Origin: JBOCEF01 sp047610385
GTDB lineage: Bacteria > Pseudomonadota > Alphaproteobacteria > Rhodobacterales > Rhodobacteraceae
Assembly: GCA_047610385.1 (NCBI GenBank)
Contig: JBLGAC010000020.1
Location: 1-64,000, forward strand
DNA: 64,000 nucleotides
Reading direction: 5' to 3'
The first letter of the stretch is position 1. The number at the start of each line of letters is the position of its first letter. The notes beneath the pieces were generated by a model that saw only the letters and a list, made by a program, of their open reading frames with translations, had not been told where the DNA came from and did no database searches. Position numbers and translations under genes: made by a program. Shown one piece after another: positions 55,620-63,032 of this stretch.

Positions 55620-57182
55620 TCAGCGCGCAGTGGCGGTTCGGATGGCTTCGGCCTCGGCCAGCGTCATGCGGGTGCGGTCGGCCAGGCTAGGCAGCGCGCC
55701 CGGGAAATCGCGTCTGCTGTGCCCGCCCCGGCTTTCCTCACGCTTGAGGGCGGCGGCCGTGATCAGCGTCGCGGCGGCGAGCATGTTGCGCAGGCTTTCG
55801 CCCGCGCCGTCCGCGTCCGCATCGCGGGCGGCGGTGCCCAGAAACCGCAGCGCGCGGGTCAGGCCCTCGGCGTCCCGCTCCACCCCGACATTGGTGCTCA
55901 TGTGGTCGCGCAGGGCGGCGATCAGGTCTGGCGGCGGTGGGGTGTCCTCAGCGGTTTGCAGTGGCGCGGCGGAGGGCACGATCGCGGGCGCATCGCCGCC
56001 CGCCTTCAACGCGTCGGCGATGCGGGCGGCGAACACCAGCGCTTCGAGCAGGGAATTGGACGCAAGCCGATTGGCCCCGTGCAGCCCCGTGCAGGCGGTT
56101 TCCCCACAGGCCCACAGGCCCGGCAGGCTGCTGCGCCCCGCTGCGTCAGTCAGCACGCCGCCCATGTGATAATGCTGCGCCGGGCGCACGGGGATCGGCT
56201 GTTTCAGCGGGTCAATGCCTGCGGCGAGGCATGCGGCGTGAATGGTGGGGAACAGCGTTGCCAGCCTGGCGCCAAGGCAGGCGCGCGTGTCCAGAAACAC
56301 CTCATCCCCCGCAGCCACGCGGCGGAAAATGGCGCGGGCGACGATGTCGCGGGGGGCCAGATCCATGTCCGGGTGCACCCCTTCCATGATCCGTGCGCCA
56401 GTGGCGTCGATCAAGGTTGCGCCCTCGCCGCGCAGGGCCTCGGACGCAAGCGGCGTCGGGTCCTGATCAACCGCGAGGCCGGTGGGGTGGAACTGCACGA
56501 ATTCGGGGTCTCCGGCCAGGGCGCCAGCGCGCACAGCCATGCCCAGCCCTTCGCCGCGCACCTGCCCAGGGTTGGTGGTGACGGCGTAAAGACCGCCGAC
56601 CCCGCCCGTTGCCAGCACCAGATCGGGCGTCAGCACGGTCAGCGGCGCGCCGCCGCGGCGGCACATGACGCCGATCACCCGGCCCTGTTCGACCAGCAGC
56701 TTTTCCGCCGTCGCGTGTTCAATCACCCGGATCGAGGGGGTCTTGCGCACCGCCGCGATCAGCGTGTCCATCACCGCGCGCCCGGCCCGATCGCCGCCCA
56801 CGCGCACCACGCGGCGGGCGGAATGGGCGGCTTCGCGCGATTGCACATAGGCACCCTCAGGGTCGCGGTCAAACGGGGTGCCAAGGCGCGCGAGGTCTTC
56901 GATCCGCGCCGCGGCTTCGCCTGCCACCGACAGCGCGACGCCTTCGTCCACCGTGCCCGCGCCCGCGGCCACCGTGTCGGCGGCATGCATCGCGGCACTG
57001 TCGCCCGGTGCCAAAGCGGCCGCAATTCCGCCCTGCGCCCAGGCTGAGGACGCCCCGTCCCCCAGCGGCGCCGGCGACAGCACCACACAAGGATTGGGTG
57101 CCAGCTTGATGGCCAGGAACAGCCCCGCCAGCCCGGCGCCGATGATCACGGGGCATCCGGCGTCGATCACATCGTGGGTCAT
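55620..57182 (-). CDS. nadB: L-aspartate oxidase
   Basis: A 520-residue FAD enzyme oxidising L-aspartate to iminoaspartate, the first step of NAD synthesis. It shows the FAD fold VIIGAGLAGLFLAIKLAP, SSAWAQGGIAAAL, LVLATGGVGGLYAVTTNPG, GDPEFVQFHPTGL, the active-site region HYHMGGVLTDAAGRSSLPGL, and GLHGANRLASNSLLEALVF. The C-terminal helical domain (DHMSTNVGVERDAEGL) is complete. The start at 57182 begins at the conserved region but has no strong ribosome site. It follows nadA; nadC, the usual third gene, is not downstream. Confidence 0.94.
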   Translation of the reverse strand: MTHDVIDAGCPVIIGAGLAGLFLAIKLAPNPCVVLSPAPLGDGASSAWAQGGIAAALAPGDSAAMHAADTVAAGAGTVDEGVALSVAGEAAARIEDLARLGTPFDRDPEGAYVQSREAAHSARRVVRVGGDRAGRAVMDTLIAAVRKTPSIRVIEHATAEKLLVEQGRVIGVMCRRGGAPLTVLTPDLVLATGGVGGLYAVTTNPGQVRGEGLGMAVRAGALAGDPEFVQFHPTGLAVDQDPTPLASEALRGEGATLIDATGARIMEGVHPDMDLAPRDIVARAIFRRVAAGDEVFLDTRACLGARLATLFPTIHAACLAAGIDPLKQPIPVRPAQHYHMGGVLTDAAGRSSLPGLWACGETACTGLHGANRLASNSLLEALVFAARIADALKAGGDAPAIVPSAAPLQTAEDTPPPPDLIAALRDHMSTNVGVERDAEGLTRALRFLGTAARDADADGAGESLRNMLAAATLITAAALKREESRGGHSRRDFPGALPSLADRTRMTLAEAEAIRTATAR

Positions 57183-57318
57183 GACGCGCACGACGCGGCG
57201 GGGCCGCAGGCGAGGGCGGCGCAAAGCTCGGTGACCATGGAGAGAGGCTTTCGATGCGCGGCGCGAAGGCCGCTTCAGGGATGTGCCCGCCGCCCGCGTG
57301 GGGCGGCAGGCCCGGGCG

Positions 57319-58377
57319 TCAGCCCTTGGCGCTGAGGGCGATCATCTTCTCCACCGCCGCGCGGGCAGGGGCGATCAGATGCTCGGCCACGGTAACTTCC
57401 TCAGTGCCCGAATGCAGCGCCCACAGGATGTTTTCCAGCGTGATCCGCTTCATGTGCGGGCAGATGTTGCAGGGGCGCACGAATTCAACCTCCGGCAATT
57501 CGGCCGCGACGTTGTCGGACATGGAGCATTCGGTGACCATCACCACCTTGGCGGGCTTGTTCTTGCGCACCCAGTTGATCATCGCCGCCGTCGACCCGGT
57601 GAAATCAGCTTCGGCCACCACGTTGGGCGGGCATTCGGGATGGGCGATGATCGCGATGGTCGGATCTGCCTCGCGGTAGGCGCGGATTTCTTCGGGCGTG
57701 AAGCGTTCGTGCACGATGCAGGCGCCTTCCCACCAGACGATGCGCTTTTTGGTCTGCTTGGCGACGTTGCGCGCCAGATACCCGTCGGGGGTCATGATGA
57801 CCGTGTCGCCGTCCATCGCATCCACGATCTGCACCGCGTTCGACGACGTGCAGCAGATGTCAGACGCCGCCTTCACCGCAGCCGTGGTGTTCACATAGCT
57901 GACCACCGGCGCGCCGGGATATTGCGCGCGCAGGGTGGCGATGTCGTCCGCGGTGATGCTGGCCGCAAGGGAGCATCCCGCGCGGCTGTCGGGGATCAGC
58001 ACCGTCTTGGACGGGTTCAGGATTTTCGACGTCTCGGCCATGAAGTGCACGCCGCACTGGATGATGACCTGCTGGGGGACCTTGGTCGCCTCTATGGCCA
58101 GTTGCAGCGAATCCCCGGCCACATCTGCGACGCCGTGGAAAATCTCAGGCGTCATGTAGTTATGCGCCAGGATCGTCGCGTCTTTGATGCCCTTCAGCGC
58201 GTTGATCGCGCGCACATAGGGCGCGTGGATCATCCAGTCTGCCGCAGGGATCACCCGGGCCACGCGGGCATAGATCGCCGCCGTGTCCCGCATGGCCGCG
58301 GCTGAGGGTGCCAGATCGTAGGTCGCTGCCATTTCGGCGCGCGCGGCCTGAAGGCGCGTGTCGGCGTTCATGAACAT
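57319..58377 (-). CDS. nadA: Quinolinate synthase NadA
   Basis: A 352-residue [4Fe-4S] enzyme condensing iminoaspartate with dihydroxyacetone phosphate to quinolinate. Visible are AINALKGIKDATILAHNYMTPEI, VIIQCGVHFMAETSKIL, PDSRAGCSLAASI, the second domain CTSSNAVQIVDAM, and PCNICPHMKRI near the C-terminus. The cluster cysteines are in QCGVHF, CTSSNA and CNICPHMK by family comparison. The ATG at 58377 follows GGGGAGG with good spacing (ATG 58371 is the alternative). The palindromic operator 36 bp upstream suggests NAD-responsive control. Confidence 0.95.
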   Translation of the reverse strand: MFMNADTRLQAARAEMAATYDLAPSAAAMRDTAAIYARVARVIPAADWMIHAPYVRAINALKGIKDATILAHNYMTPEIFHGVADVAGDSLQLAIEATKVPQQVIIQCGVHFMAETSKILNPSKTVLIPDSRAGCSLAASITADDIATLRAQYPGAPVVSYVNTTAAVKAASDICCTSSNAVQIVDAMDGDTVIMTPDGYLARNVAKQTKKRIVWWEGACIVHERFTPEEIRAYREADPTIAIIAHPECPPNVVAEADFTGSTAAMINWVRKNKPAKVVMVTECSMSDNVAAELPEVEFVRPCNICPHMKRITLENILWALHSGTEEVTVAEHLIAPARAAVEKMIALSAKG

Positions 58378-58412
58378 GGAGCCGCCTCCCCTTTCAGTGT
58401 CTTCGCCCGCTA

Positions 58413-58431
58413 TATGCTCAGATTGAGCATA
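58413..58431 (-). promoter_or_regulatory. Palindromic operator upstream of nadA (NadQ-type candidate)
   Basis: TATGCTCA-GAT-TGAGCATA, a perfect 8-bp inverted repeat with a 3-base spacer, 36 bases upstream of the nadA start. An alphaproteobacterial NAD regulator (NadQ) is reported to control nadABC through an operator of this kind; I recall the motif but could not check it. The palindrome itself is certain. Confidence 0.7.
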
Positions 58432-58442
58432 AGTCGGGCCTG

Positions 58443-58467
58443 AAAAAAGCACGCGAAGCGCGTGCTT
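58443..58467 (-). terminator. Minus-strand intrinsic terminator in the nadA leader region
   Basis: Read on the minus strand: AAGCACGCG, loop CTT, CGCGTGCTT, then T-run (complement of A43-A48). The 9-bp perfect stem and following T6 have the form of a Rho-independent terminator pointing toward nadA, 66 bases before its start, yet no minus-strand gene lies upstream. Confidence 0.65.
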
Positions 58468-58643
58468 GTTGTCATCGACCGTCAACATGGTCATCGGGCC
58501 CTGATCTGTCAAGCGGAGGGCTTTGGTGGCCCCAGAGTGTCACAATCTGGGAATGGATGATAGCTTATGCAACCAATGGTTGACTGCTGCAGTTGCAAGT
58601 GGTGATAATTAAATAGAAAAGTGTTTCCGCGGAGGCGACGTTG

Positions 58644-59426
58644 ATGTTCGACAGATTGGTGGTTCATGCGCATGTTCCGAAATCAGGGTCGGGGCTGCTC
58701 AATCGCAATGTGTTCCTGCGCAGTTTCACGCGCGGAGAAACCATGCTCGTCTATGGCCACGATCATGGGCAGCTGGCGCGGCTTGCGGGCATCAACTGCG
58801 CACAGGTTGCGGCCAGCATCAGTCGCACGCGGCTTGCGATCGGTCATGTGCCATACGGGTATTTTGACGGGTTCGGCCGCTGGACGATCTATGTCTCGGT
58901 GTTCGATGATCCTGTGCGCCGGTTTCTGGGGTTTGTCGGATCGGTGATCGCCAACCGCAACGCCACCGCTGAGGCGCTGTTTGGCCCTGAGGCTGCTGCG
59001 GCCAGCGCGCCCGACCTTGATCACATGATCGATGAGCTGCTGACGCTTGAGGACGTGCAACTGCGCCAGACCGACGTGATGACCCGCATCGCCGCCGGTT
59101 TGCCCGTGTTCCAAGCCGAAAAGCCTCAGGCCGGGCATCTTGACGCTGCTTGCGCCAACATCGGGCGCAGCAACTATCTGGTTGCAACCCGCGATCAGAT
59201 CCCGACCTTTGAGAGCTATCTGATCGAAGTGCTGGGTGTCCCGGTCGGTGGGCGCGGAACCGGTGGCTGGGACAACGTGATGCCGGTCTGCAGCAAGCCC
59301 CGGTCGGCAGAAATCTTGCGGGCTGACATTGGCGGGCGGACGCTTCGACGTATTGAGGCGGCCAACGCGCTGGACATGCGGCTTTATGATGCGGTGATAC
59401 GCCAGAACGCGGTGTGCTGGGCCTGA
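58644..59426 (+). CDS. Sulfotransferase-like protein
   Basis: A 260-residue protein resembling small sulfotransferases. The N-terminus LVVHAHVPKSGSGLLNRNVF aligns with the PAPS-binding loop (usual PKxGSTT) and FDDPVRRFLGFVGSV with the RDPxxRxxS motif, where the usual Arg is replaced by Asp. The two changes make cofactor binding uncertain. It ends NALDMRLYDAVIRQ, as in sulfotransferase-type proteins. The ATG at 58644 follows GGAGG; the TTG three bases earlier is less likely. The promoter area upstream is A/T-rich. It is not closely similar to the one at 8713. Confidence 0.65.
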   Translation: MFDRLVVHAHVPKSGSGLLNRNVFLRSFTRGETMLVYGHDHGQLARLAGINCAQVAASISRTRLAIGHVPYGYFDGFGRWTIYVSVFDDPVRRFLGFVGSVIANRNATAEALFGPEAAAASAPDLDHMIDELLTLEDVQLRQTDVMTRIAAGLPVFQAEKPQAGHLDAACANIGRSNYLVATRDQIPTFESYLIEVLGVPVGGRGTGGWDNVMPVCSKPRSAEILRADIGGRTLRRIEAANALDMRLYDAVIRQNAVCWA

Positions 59427-59553
59427 CCGCGGACGGGTGGGGCAGCGCGCGCCGCGCCAATCTGGGATGGTGGTCTGTGTGTCCCACACGCGCCATGCAA
59501 GAAAGGCACCCCCGTCGCCGGGAGCGCCCTTTGCCAAGCCATCATGGTGCCTG

Positions 59554-60000
59554 TCAGGCGTGGGCGGCGGTCCGTTTCAGCGCGCCGTTCACCACCGCGA
59601 ACACAACCATCCCCGCGACCATTGCCGCAAGAAAGATGATCGTCAAGGCACCGCCGAGGCCCAGCCCCACCAGCGCCGGTCCGGGGCAGATCCCGACCAG
59701 ACCCCAGCCAACCCCGAACACTGCTGAGCCGCCGATCAGCCGCGCGTCGATGCGCTCCGCCGGGGGCGGGGGCAACGGGCCACCAACCAAAGAGGTCGCG
59801 CGCCGATAGCTCAGCAGCCATGCAAGCGCGCTGACCGCCATGGCACCGCCCATCACGAACATCAGCGTCGCGTCCCAGGTTCCCGCCGGGATGTCGCCAA
59901 CCGACAGAAACGCCTTCACCCGCGCGGGGTTGACCATGTCCGAAATCATCAGGCCAAGGCCGAACAGCAGGCCCGAAAGGGCGGAAAACATATATCTCAT
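59554..60000 (-). CDS. DUF6691/YeeE-like transporter subunit (second half)
   Basis: A 148-residue protein with four membrane segments. It begins MRYMFSALSGLLFGLGLMIS then DMVNPARVKAFLSVGDIPAG and carries the conserved Cys in FGVGWGLVGICPGPALVGLG. It is the second half of the split YeeE/YedE sulfur-compound transporter family, in which conserved cysteines guide thiosulfate or related sulfur species across the membrane. AGGA precedes its ATG, and it starts 17 bp after the first-half gene. The downstream spacer carries a small inverted repeat. Confidence 0.9.
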   Translation of the reverse strand: MRYMFSALSGLLFGLGLMISDMVNPARVKAFLSVGDIPAGTWDATLMFVMGGAMAVSALAWLLSYRRATSLVGGPLPPPPAERIDARLIGGSAVFGVGWGLVGICPGPALVGLGLGGALTIIFLAAMVAGMVVFAVVNGALKRTAAHA

Positions 60001-60017
60001 GTGCTTGTTCCTGTCCC

Positions 60018-60425
60018 TCAGCCCATGATCGCGACGGTGGCGATTGCCGTGGCCATGAAGGTCGCCATGGCGGCCATCGACCGTTTCGACAGGCGCGCAG
60101 ACCCGCACACCCCGTGCCCCGACGTGCAGCCCGACCCGAGCCGCGAGCCAAAGCCCACCAGCAATCCGCCAGCGATCAGCAGACCCGCGTCTGATGTCAC
60201 CACGATCTGCTTGTCGCCGATCAGCGCCAGATAAATGATCGGGCTGACAAGGATCGCGCCGATGAACACAGCGCGTTCTGTCCACATGGCGACCGACGAG
60301 GTGTCGAGCATCCCGCCAAGAATGCCCGATATGCCCGCAATCCGGCCATTTCCGAGCAAAAGTAGCCCCGCCGCAGCGCCAATCAGGCCGCCGCCAATCA
60401 GGCCGTTGATCCATTCAGGGTTCAT
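60018..60425 (-). CDS. YeeE/YedE-family transporter subunit (first half)
   Basis: A 135-residue protein with four membrane segments. Family marks are INGLIGGGLIGAAAGLLLLGNGRIAGISGILGG and the cysteine motif VGFGSRLGSGCTSGHGVCGSARLS. In TsuA-type transporters such Cys residues relay thiosulfate. GAGGA precedes the ATG. It pairs with the downstream DUF6691 half. No persulfide dioxygenase, rhodanese or BigR/SqrR gene is adjacent, so the physiological setting is open. Upstream lie three phased ATATCT repeats. Confidence 0.92.
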   Translation of the reverse strand: MNPEWINGLIGGGLIGAAAGLLLLGNGRIAGISGILGGMLDTSSVAMWTERAVFIGAILVSPIIYLALIGDKQIVVTSDAGLLIAGGLLVGFGSRLGSGCTSGHGVCGSARLSKRSMAAMATFMATAIATVAIMG

Positions 60426-60441
60426 GCTGCGTCCTCAAGGT

Positions 60442-60469
60442 TTATATCTTCTTATATCTATATGTATCT
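60442..60469. promoter_or_regulatory. Three helically phased ATATCT repeats upstream of the YeeE pair
   Basis: TTATATCT at 60442-60449, TTATATCT at 60452-60459 and ATGTATCT at 60462-60469: direct repeats with a period of exactly 10 bp, one DNA turn, in the 125-bp divergent spacer just before the YeeE start. They look like binding sites for a regulator. Confidence 0.6.
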
Positions 60470-60550
60470 ATGGACGGCAATTCCAACCTTGTTTTTGCGG
60501 CAAAGTGTAACATTTAAAAACCAATCGATAATAAATTGAAGGAGCAGGTC

Positions 60551-60994
60551 ATGATCAGGTTCGTTTCAGCGCTGTGCGCCGGCGCCTTGATGGGCGGCAT
60601 CATCGGTTCTGCCGCCGCCCAGACCATCGATCCCGTCCAGCGCGGCATGGTGGACGCCGCAGGCGTGCAGGCCGCGATTGAACTGCAGATTGAGGCGATC
60701 GGTCGGGGCGATTTCAAGGAAGCCTTCGCCTATGCCTCGCCCCAGATCCAGCGCCGGTTCATGACGCCGGACAATTTTGCAAAGATGGTGCGCGACGGGT
60801 ATCCGATGGTGCACATGTCCATGCGCCACAGCTTTGGCCCGCTGATGTTTGACGGGCGGCACCTGCGTCAGGCGGTGGTGCTGACCGACCAGGCTGGCCG
60901 CGTATGGCAGGCCGATTATCACATGAAGATGGTCGACGGGGTCTGGTATATTGATGGGTTCAGCCTGCGTCCTGCGGTCCAGACCGAGGCCTGA
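60551..60994 (+). CDS. DUF4864 exported protein
   Basis: A 147-residue protein with a signal peptide (FVSALCAGALMGGIIGSAAA, cleavage about 23) and a DUF4864 domain: AIELQIEAIGRGDFKEAFAYASPQIQRRFMTPDNFAKMV, YPMVHMSMRHSFG, and VVLTDQAGRVWQADYHMKMVDGVWYIDGFSL. It is NTF2-like and probably periplasmic. Function unknown. GAAGGAG precedes the ATG at 60551. It diverges from the YeeE pair. Confidence 0.87.
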   Translation: MIRFVSALCAGALMGGIIGSAAAQTIDPVQRGMVDAAGVQAAIELQIEAIGRGDFKEAFAYASPQIQRRFMTPDNFAKMVRDGYPMVHMSMRHSFGPLMFDGRHLRQAVVLTDQAGRVWQADYHMKMVDGVWYIDGFSLRPAVQTEA

Positions 60995-61062
60995 GCCGCG
61001 CTGCTGCGCAAGGTCCAGCGGTTTGGAGAGCGCGGCGCGCGCCCATCGGCAGGGTTCGCGCC

Positions 61063-61209
61063 TCAACCCCGGGCTCGCCGTTCAGCATCAGAATTTCGCA
61101 CGCGGTCGGGCCGGGCGGCGGCATAGCGCAGCACGTCGCTGCCGTGCATGTCCGGTAAATTCATGTCCCGCAGCGCCAGATCGGGCGCGATGGCGCGGGT
61201 GCGTTGACC
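61063..61209 (-). pseudogene. Truncated response-regulator receiver fragment
   Basis: The minus strand reads TRAIAPDLALRDMNLPDMHG then SDVLRYAAARPDRVR, matching the receiver-domain strand with the phosphorylated Asp (LxxDMNLPDMxG) as found in hybrid sensor kinases. After DRVR the frame turns into Arg-rich sequence and stops at 61063; deleting one A in the AAA of the following codon would restore ILMLNGEPGVEART. The upstream part of the domain is absent (overrun by the beta-helix gene). I read it as a decayed leftover. Confidence 0.55.
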
Positions 61210-61267
61210 GCCGCTCCGCTGGCCGCTACCGCTGGTGCATGTTGAAATCAGCGCGCGGGGATCAGGC

Positions 61268-62965
61268 ATGAGCAACGACAGCGATCCGCCCCTTCCCGCT
61301 TTGCCGCCCCAGGACCCGGGCGGGATCAGGTTTGAGGCACGGGGCAGGCATCTGGTTCCGATGGGCGACGACGCTTCCGGCCCCTTGGCCGAAGAGTTGT
61401 TGCCGCTAGTGCGCGATGCGGCGCAGGAACTGGCCGAGGACGGCGTGCCCTGGGCCAACAGCAATCCAGACATCCGGCGGCGCGCGGCGCGGCTGGTCAA
61501 GCTGCTGGACGGGTCGTTGGAGGAGGTGCAGGGGCGCTCCGCCGGGATCTACCTCGCTTCGATCTGGTTTGGCGCGAAGATGGAGGCGGATGACCGCGCC
61601 CGCCGCGACCCCGCCGCGATGGCCGAGCCGTTCGGGGATGACCTCCGCGTGGGAATGGAGGAATTGCTCGCAGCCCTTCCCGCCTTTGCGCGCCAGTTCC
61701 CCAGCGCGTTGGCGATGGAGGATGAGAATCGCGCGTTCTTCGCCGGGGTGGAGCAGGTGGCCGCCGCGCGCGCCGTGGCGTTCAAGGCGCGGGAGGCGGA
61801 GCTTTTGACGGCGGAGGATCACGCCGATCTGGACGCGGATTTTGTGGCGGCGGCGGTGGGCGATGATCCGGTGGCGGCCAAGGCCGGGCGGGTGGGGGTG
61901 CGGTCGGCTCGCAACCTCGCGATCGTGTCCTTGGTGGTCGGCGCGTTGGGCGGCGATCTGGTGACCGGCGTGGCAGACGGGTTCACGTTCAAGGCAAGCG
62001 TGACGGAATTCGTGATCGCGGCGCGGGCGCAGATTGGGGAGACGTTCGCGGTCGGTCCGCCGGACATTCGCCGTGCGGTGGCGCTGAACATGGCGAAGCT
62101 GTTGCAGCCGGGCCCGTTGCCTGCGGCACCTAGGCCTGAGGCGCAGGTGACGCTGGTGGTGGCCAAGAAGGGGGGCGATTTCGACAGCATCCAAGACGCC
62201 ATCGACGCGGCGCCGGCCGGCGCGCGCATCCTCATTCGGCCGGGAACTTATCGAGAGGCTGTGATGCTGGATAAGCCGCTTGAAATTTTCGGCGAAGGCG
62301 ACAGAGACCAGATCGTCATTATGTCGTCCGATGGCCCGTCTCTGACGTGCAGGGCATCGATGGCCCGCGTGGCCGGGATCAGTTTCCGAACGGATGGTAA
62401 GAATCGCGACAGCGGTGTTCTAATCATCTCGGGTTCGGCTGAGTTTGAGGACTGCGCGTTCAGCAGCAATGGTTCTTCAGGATTGCAGGTATTTAGTGGC
62501 GATGCTAGCCCAACTGTGCGCAGGTGTATTGTGAAAGATTGCGATGAAGTGGGAATTTTAGTTTCTGGCGGAGCCAAGCCCGTGATCGAAGACTGTGAGA
62601 TTGTGGATAATAGTCTTTATGGAGTAGTTGCCCGCGATCCGGGCACTGTGGCGACTTTTCGGCGTTGCGCCGTGCGGAAATCTGGAAGCGCTGGATATCG
62701 CATCGATACCCAAGCGCGCGCGCTTCTTGATGGTTGTGAGGTCACCGAAAACGCAAATGCAGGCGTGTTCATTGCAGACGGCGGTGAGGCCTCGGTTCGA
62801 AACTGCACCATTGCTAATAATGCATATGAAGCCGTTTGGGTTTGCGACGCGGAAAGCAGCGGCACATTCGAAAACAACGACCTTCGTGGCAACAGGCTTG
62901 GCGCCTGGGACATCACCCGCGGCGCCGAAGTGAACATCACCCGTCACAACAACCTCGAAGACTGA
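61268..62965 (+). CDS. Right-handed beta-helix repeat protein with a novel N-terminal domain
   Basis: A 565-residue protein in two parts. Residues 1-290 are an Ala/Glu/Arg-rich helical domain I do not recognise, with one hydrophobic segment (about 214-232, ARNLAIVSLVVGALGGDLVTG). Residues 295-565 are a parallel beta-helix of the NosD/pectin-lyase type: FDSIQDAIDAAPAGARILIR, PGTYREAVMLDKPLEIFGEG, then repeats such as VRRCIVKDCDEVGILVSGGA, IEDCEIVDNSLYGVVARD and VRNCTIANNAYEAVWV. There is no signal peptide. The 3-prime half is A/T-richer (about 47-52 percent G+C in counted blocks) than the 5-prime half (about 67 percent), suggesting a fusion. The ATG at 61268 follows a GGGGA-type site. Confidence 0.82.
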   Translation: MSNDSDPPLPALPPQDPGGIRFEARGRHLVPMGDDASGPLAEELLPLVRDAAQELAEDGVPWANSNPDIRRRAARLVKLLDGSLEEVQGRSAGIYLASIWFGAKMEADDRARRDPAAMAEPFGDDLRVGMEELLAALPAFARQFPSALAMEDENRAFFAGVEQVAAARAVAFKAREAELLTAEDHADLDADFVAAAVGDDPVAAKAGRVGVRSARNLAIVSLVVGALGGDLVTGVADGFTFKASVTEFVIAARAQIGETFAVGPPDIRRAVALNMAKLLQPGPLPAAPRPEAQVTLVVAKKGGDFDSIQDAIDAAPAGARILIRPGTYREAVMLDKPLEIFGEGDRDQIVIMSSDGPSLTCRASMARVAGISFRTDGKNRDSGVLIISGSAEFEDCAFSSNGSSGLQVFSGDASPTVRRCIVKDCDEVGILVSGGAKPVIEDCEIVDNSLYGVVARDPGTVATFRRCAVRKSGSAGYRIDTQARALLDGCEVTENANAGVFIADGGEASVRNCTIANNAYEAVWVCDAESSGTFENNDLRGNRLGAWDITRGAEVNITRHNNLED

Positions 62966-62979
62966 CGCCCCCCCAACGC

Positions 62980-63006
62980 AAAAGGGGGCGCTTGCGCGCC
63001 CCCTTT
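62980..63006. terminator. Bidirectional terminator (beta-helix gene / ilvC)
   Basis: AAAGGGGGCGC (62981-62991), loop TTGC, GCGCCCCCTTT (62996-63006), with A-run at the left end. A perfect 11-bp stem between converging genes. Confidence 0.85.
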
Positions 63007-63032
63007 CCCATTCCGCATCGCTGCGAAAAAAA

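Noticed and set aside
55488..57047. Long + strand open frame (519 codons) across nadB
   Set aside because: Fully antisense to nadB; Arg/Gly/Gln-rich with no domain. nadB has all catalytic landmarks.
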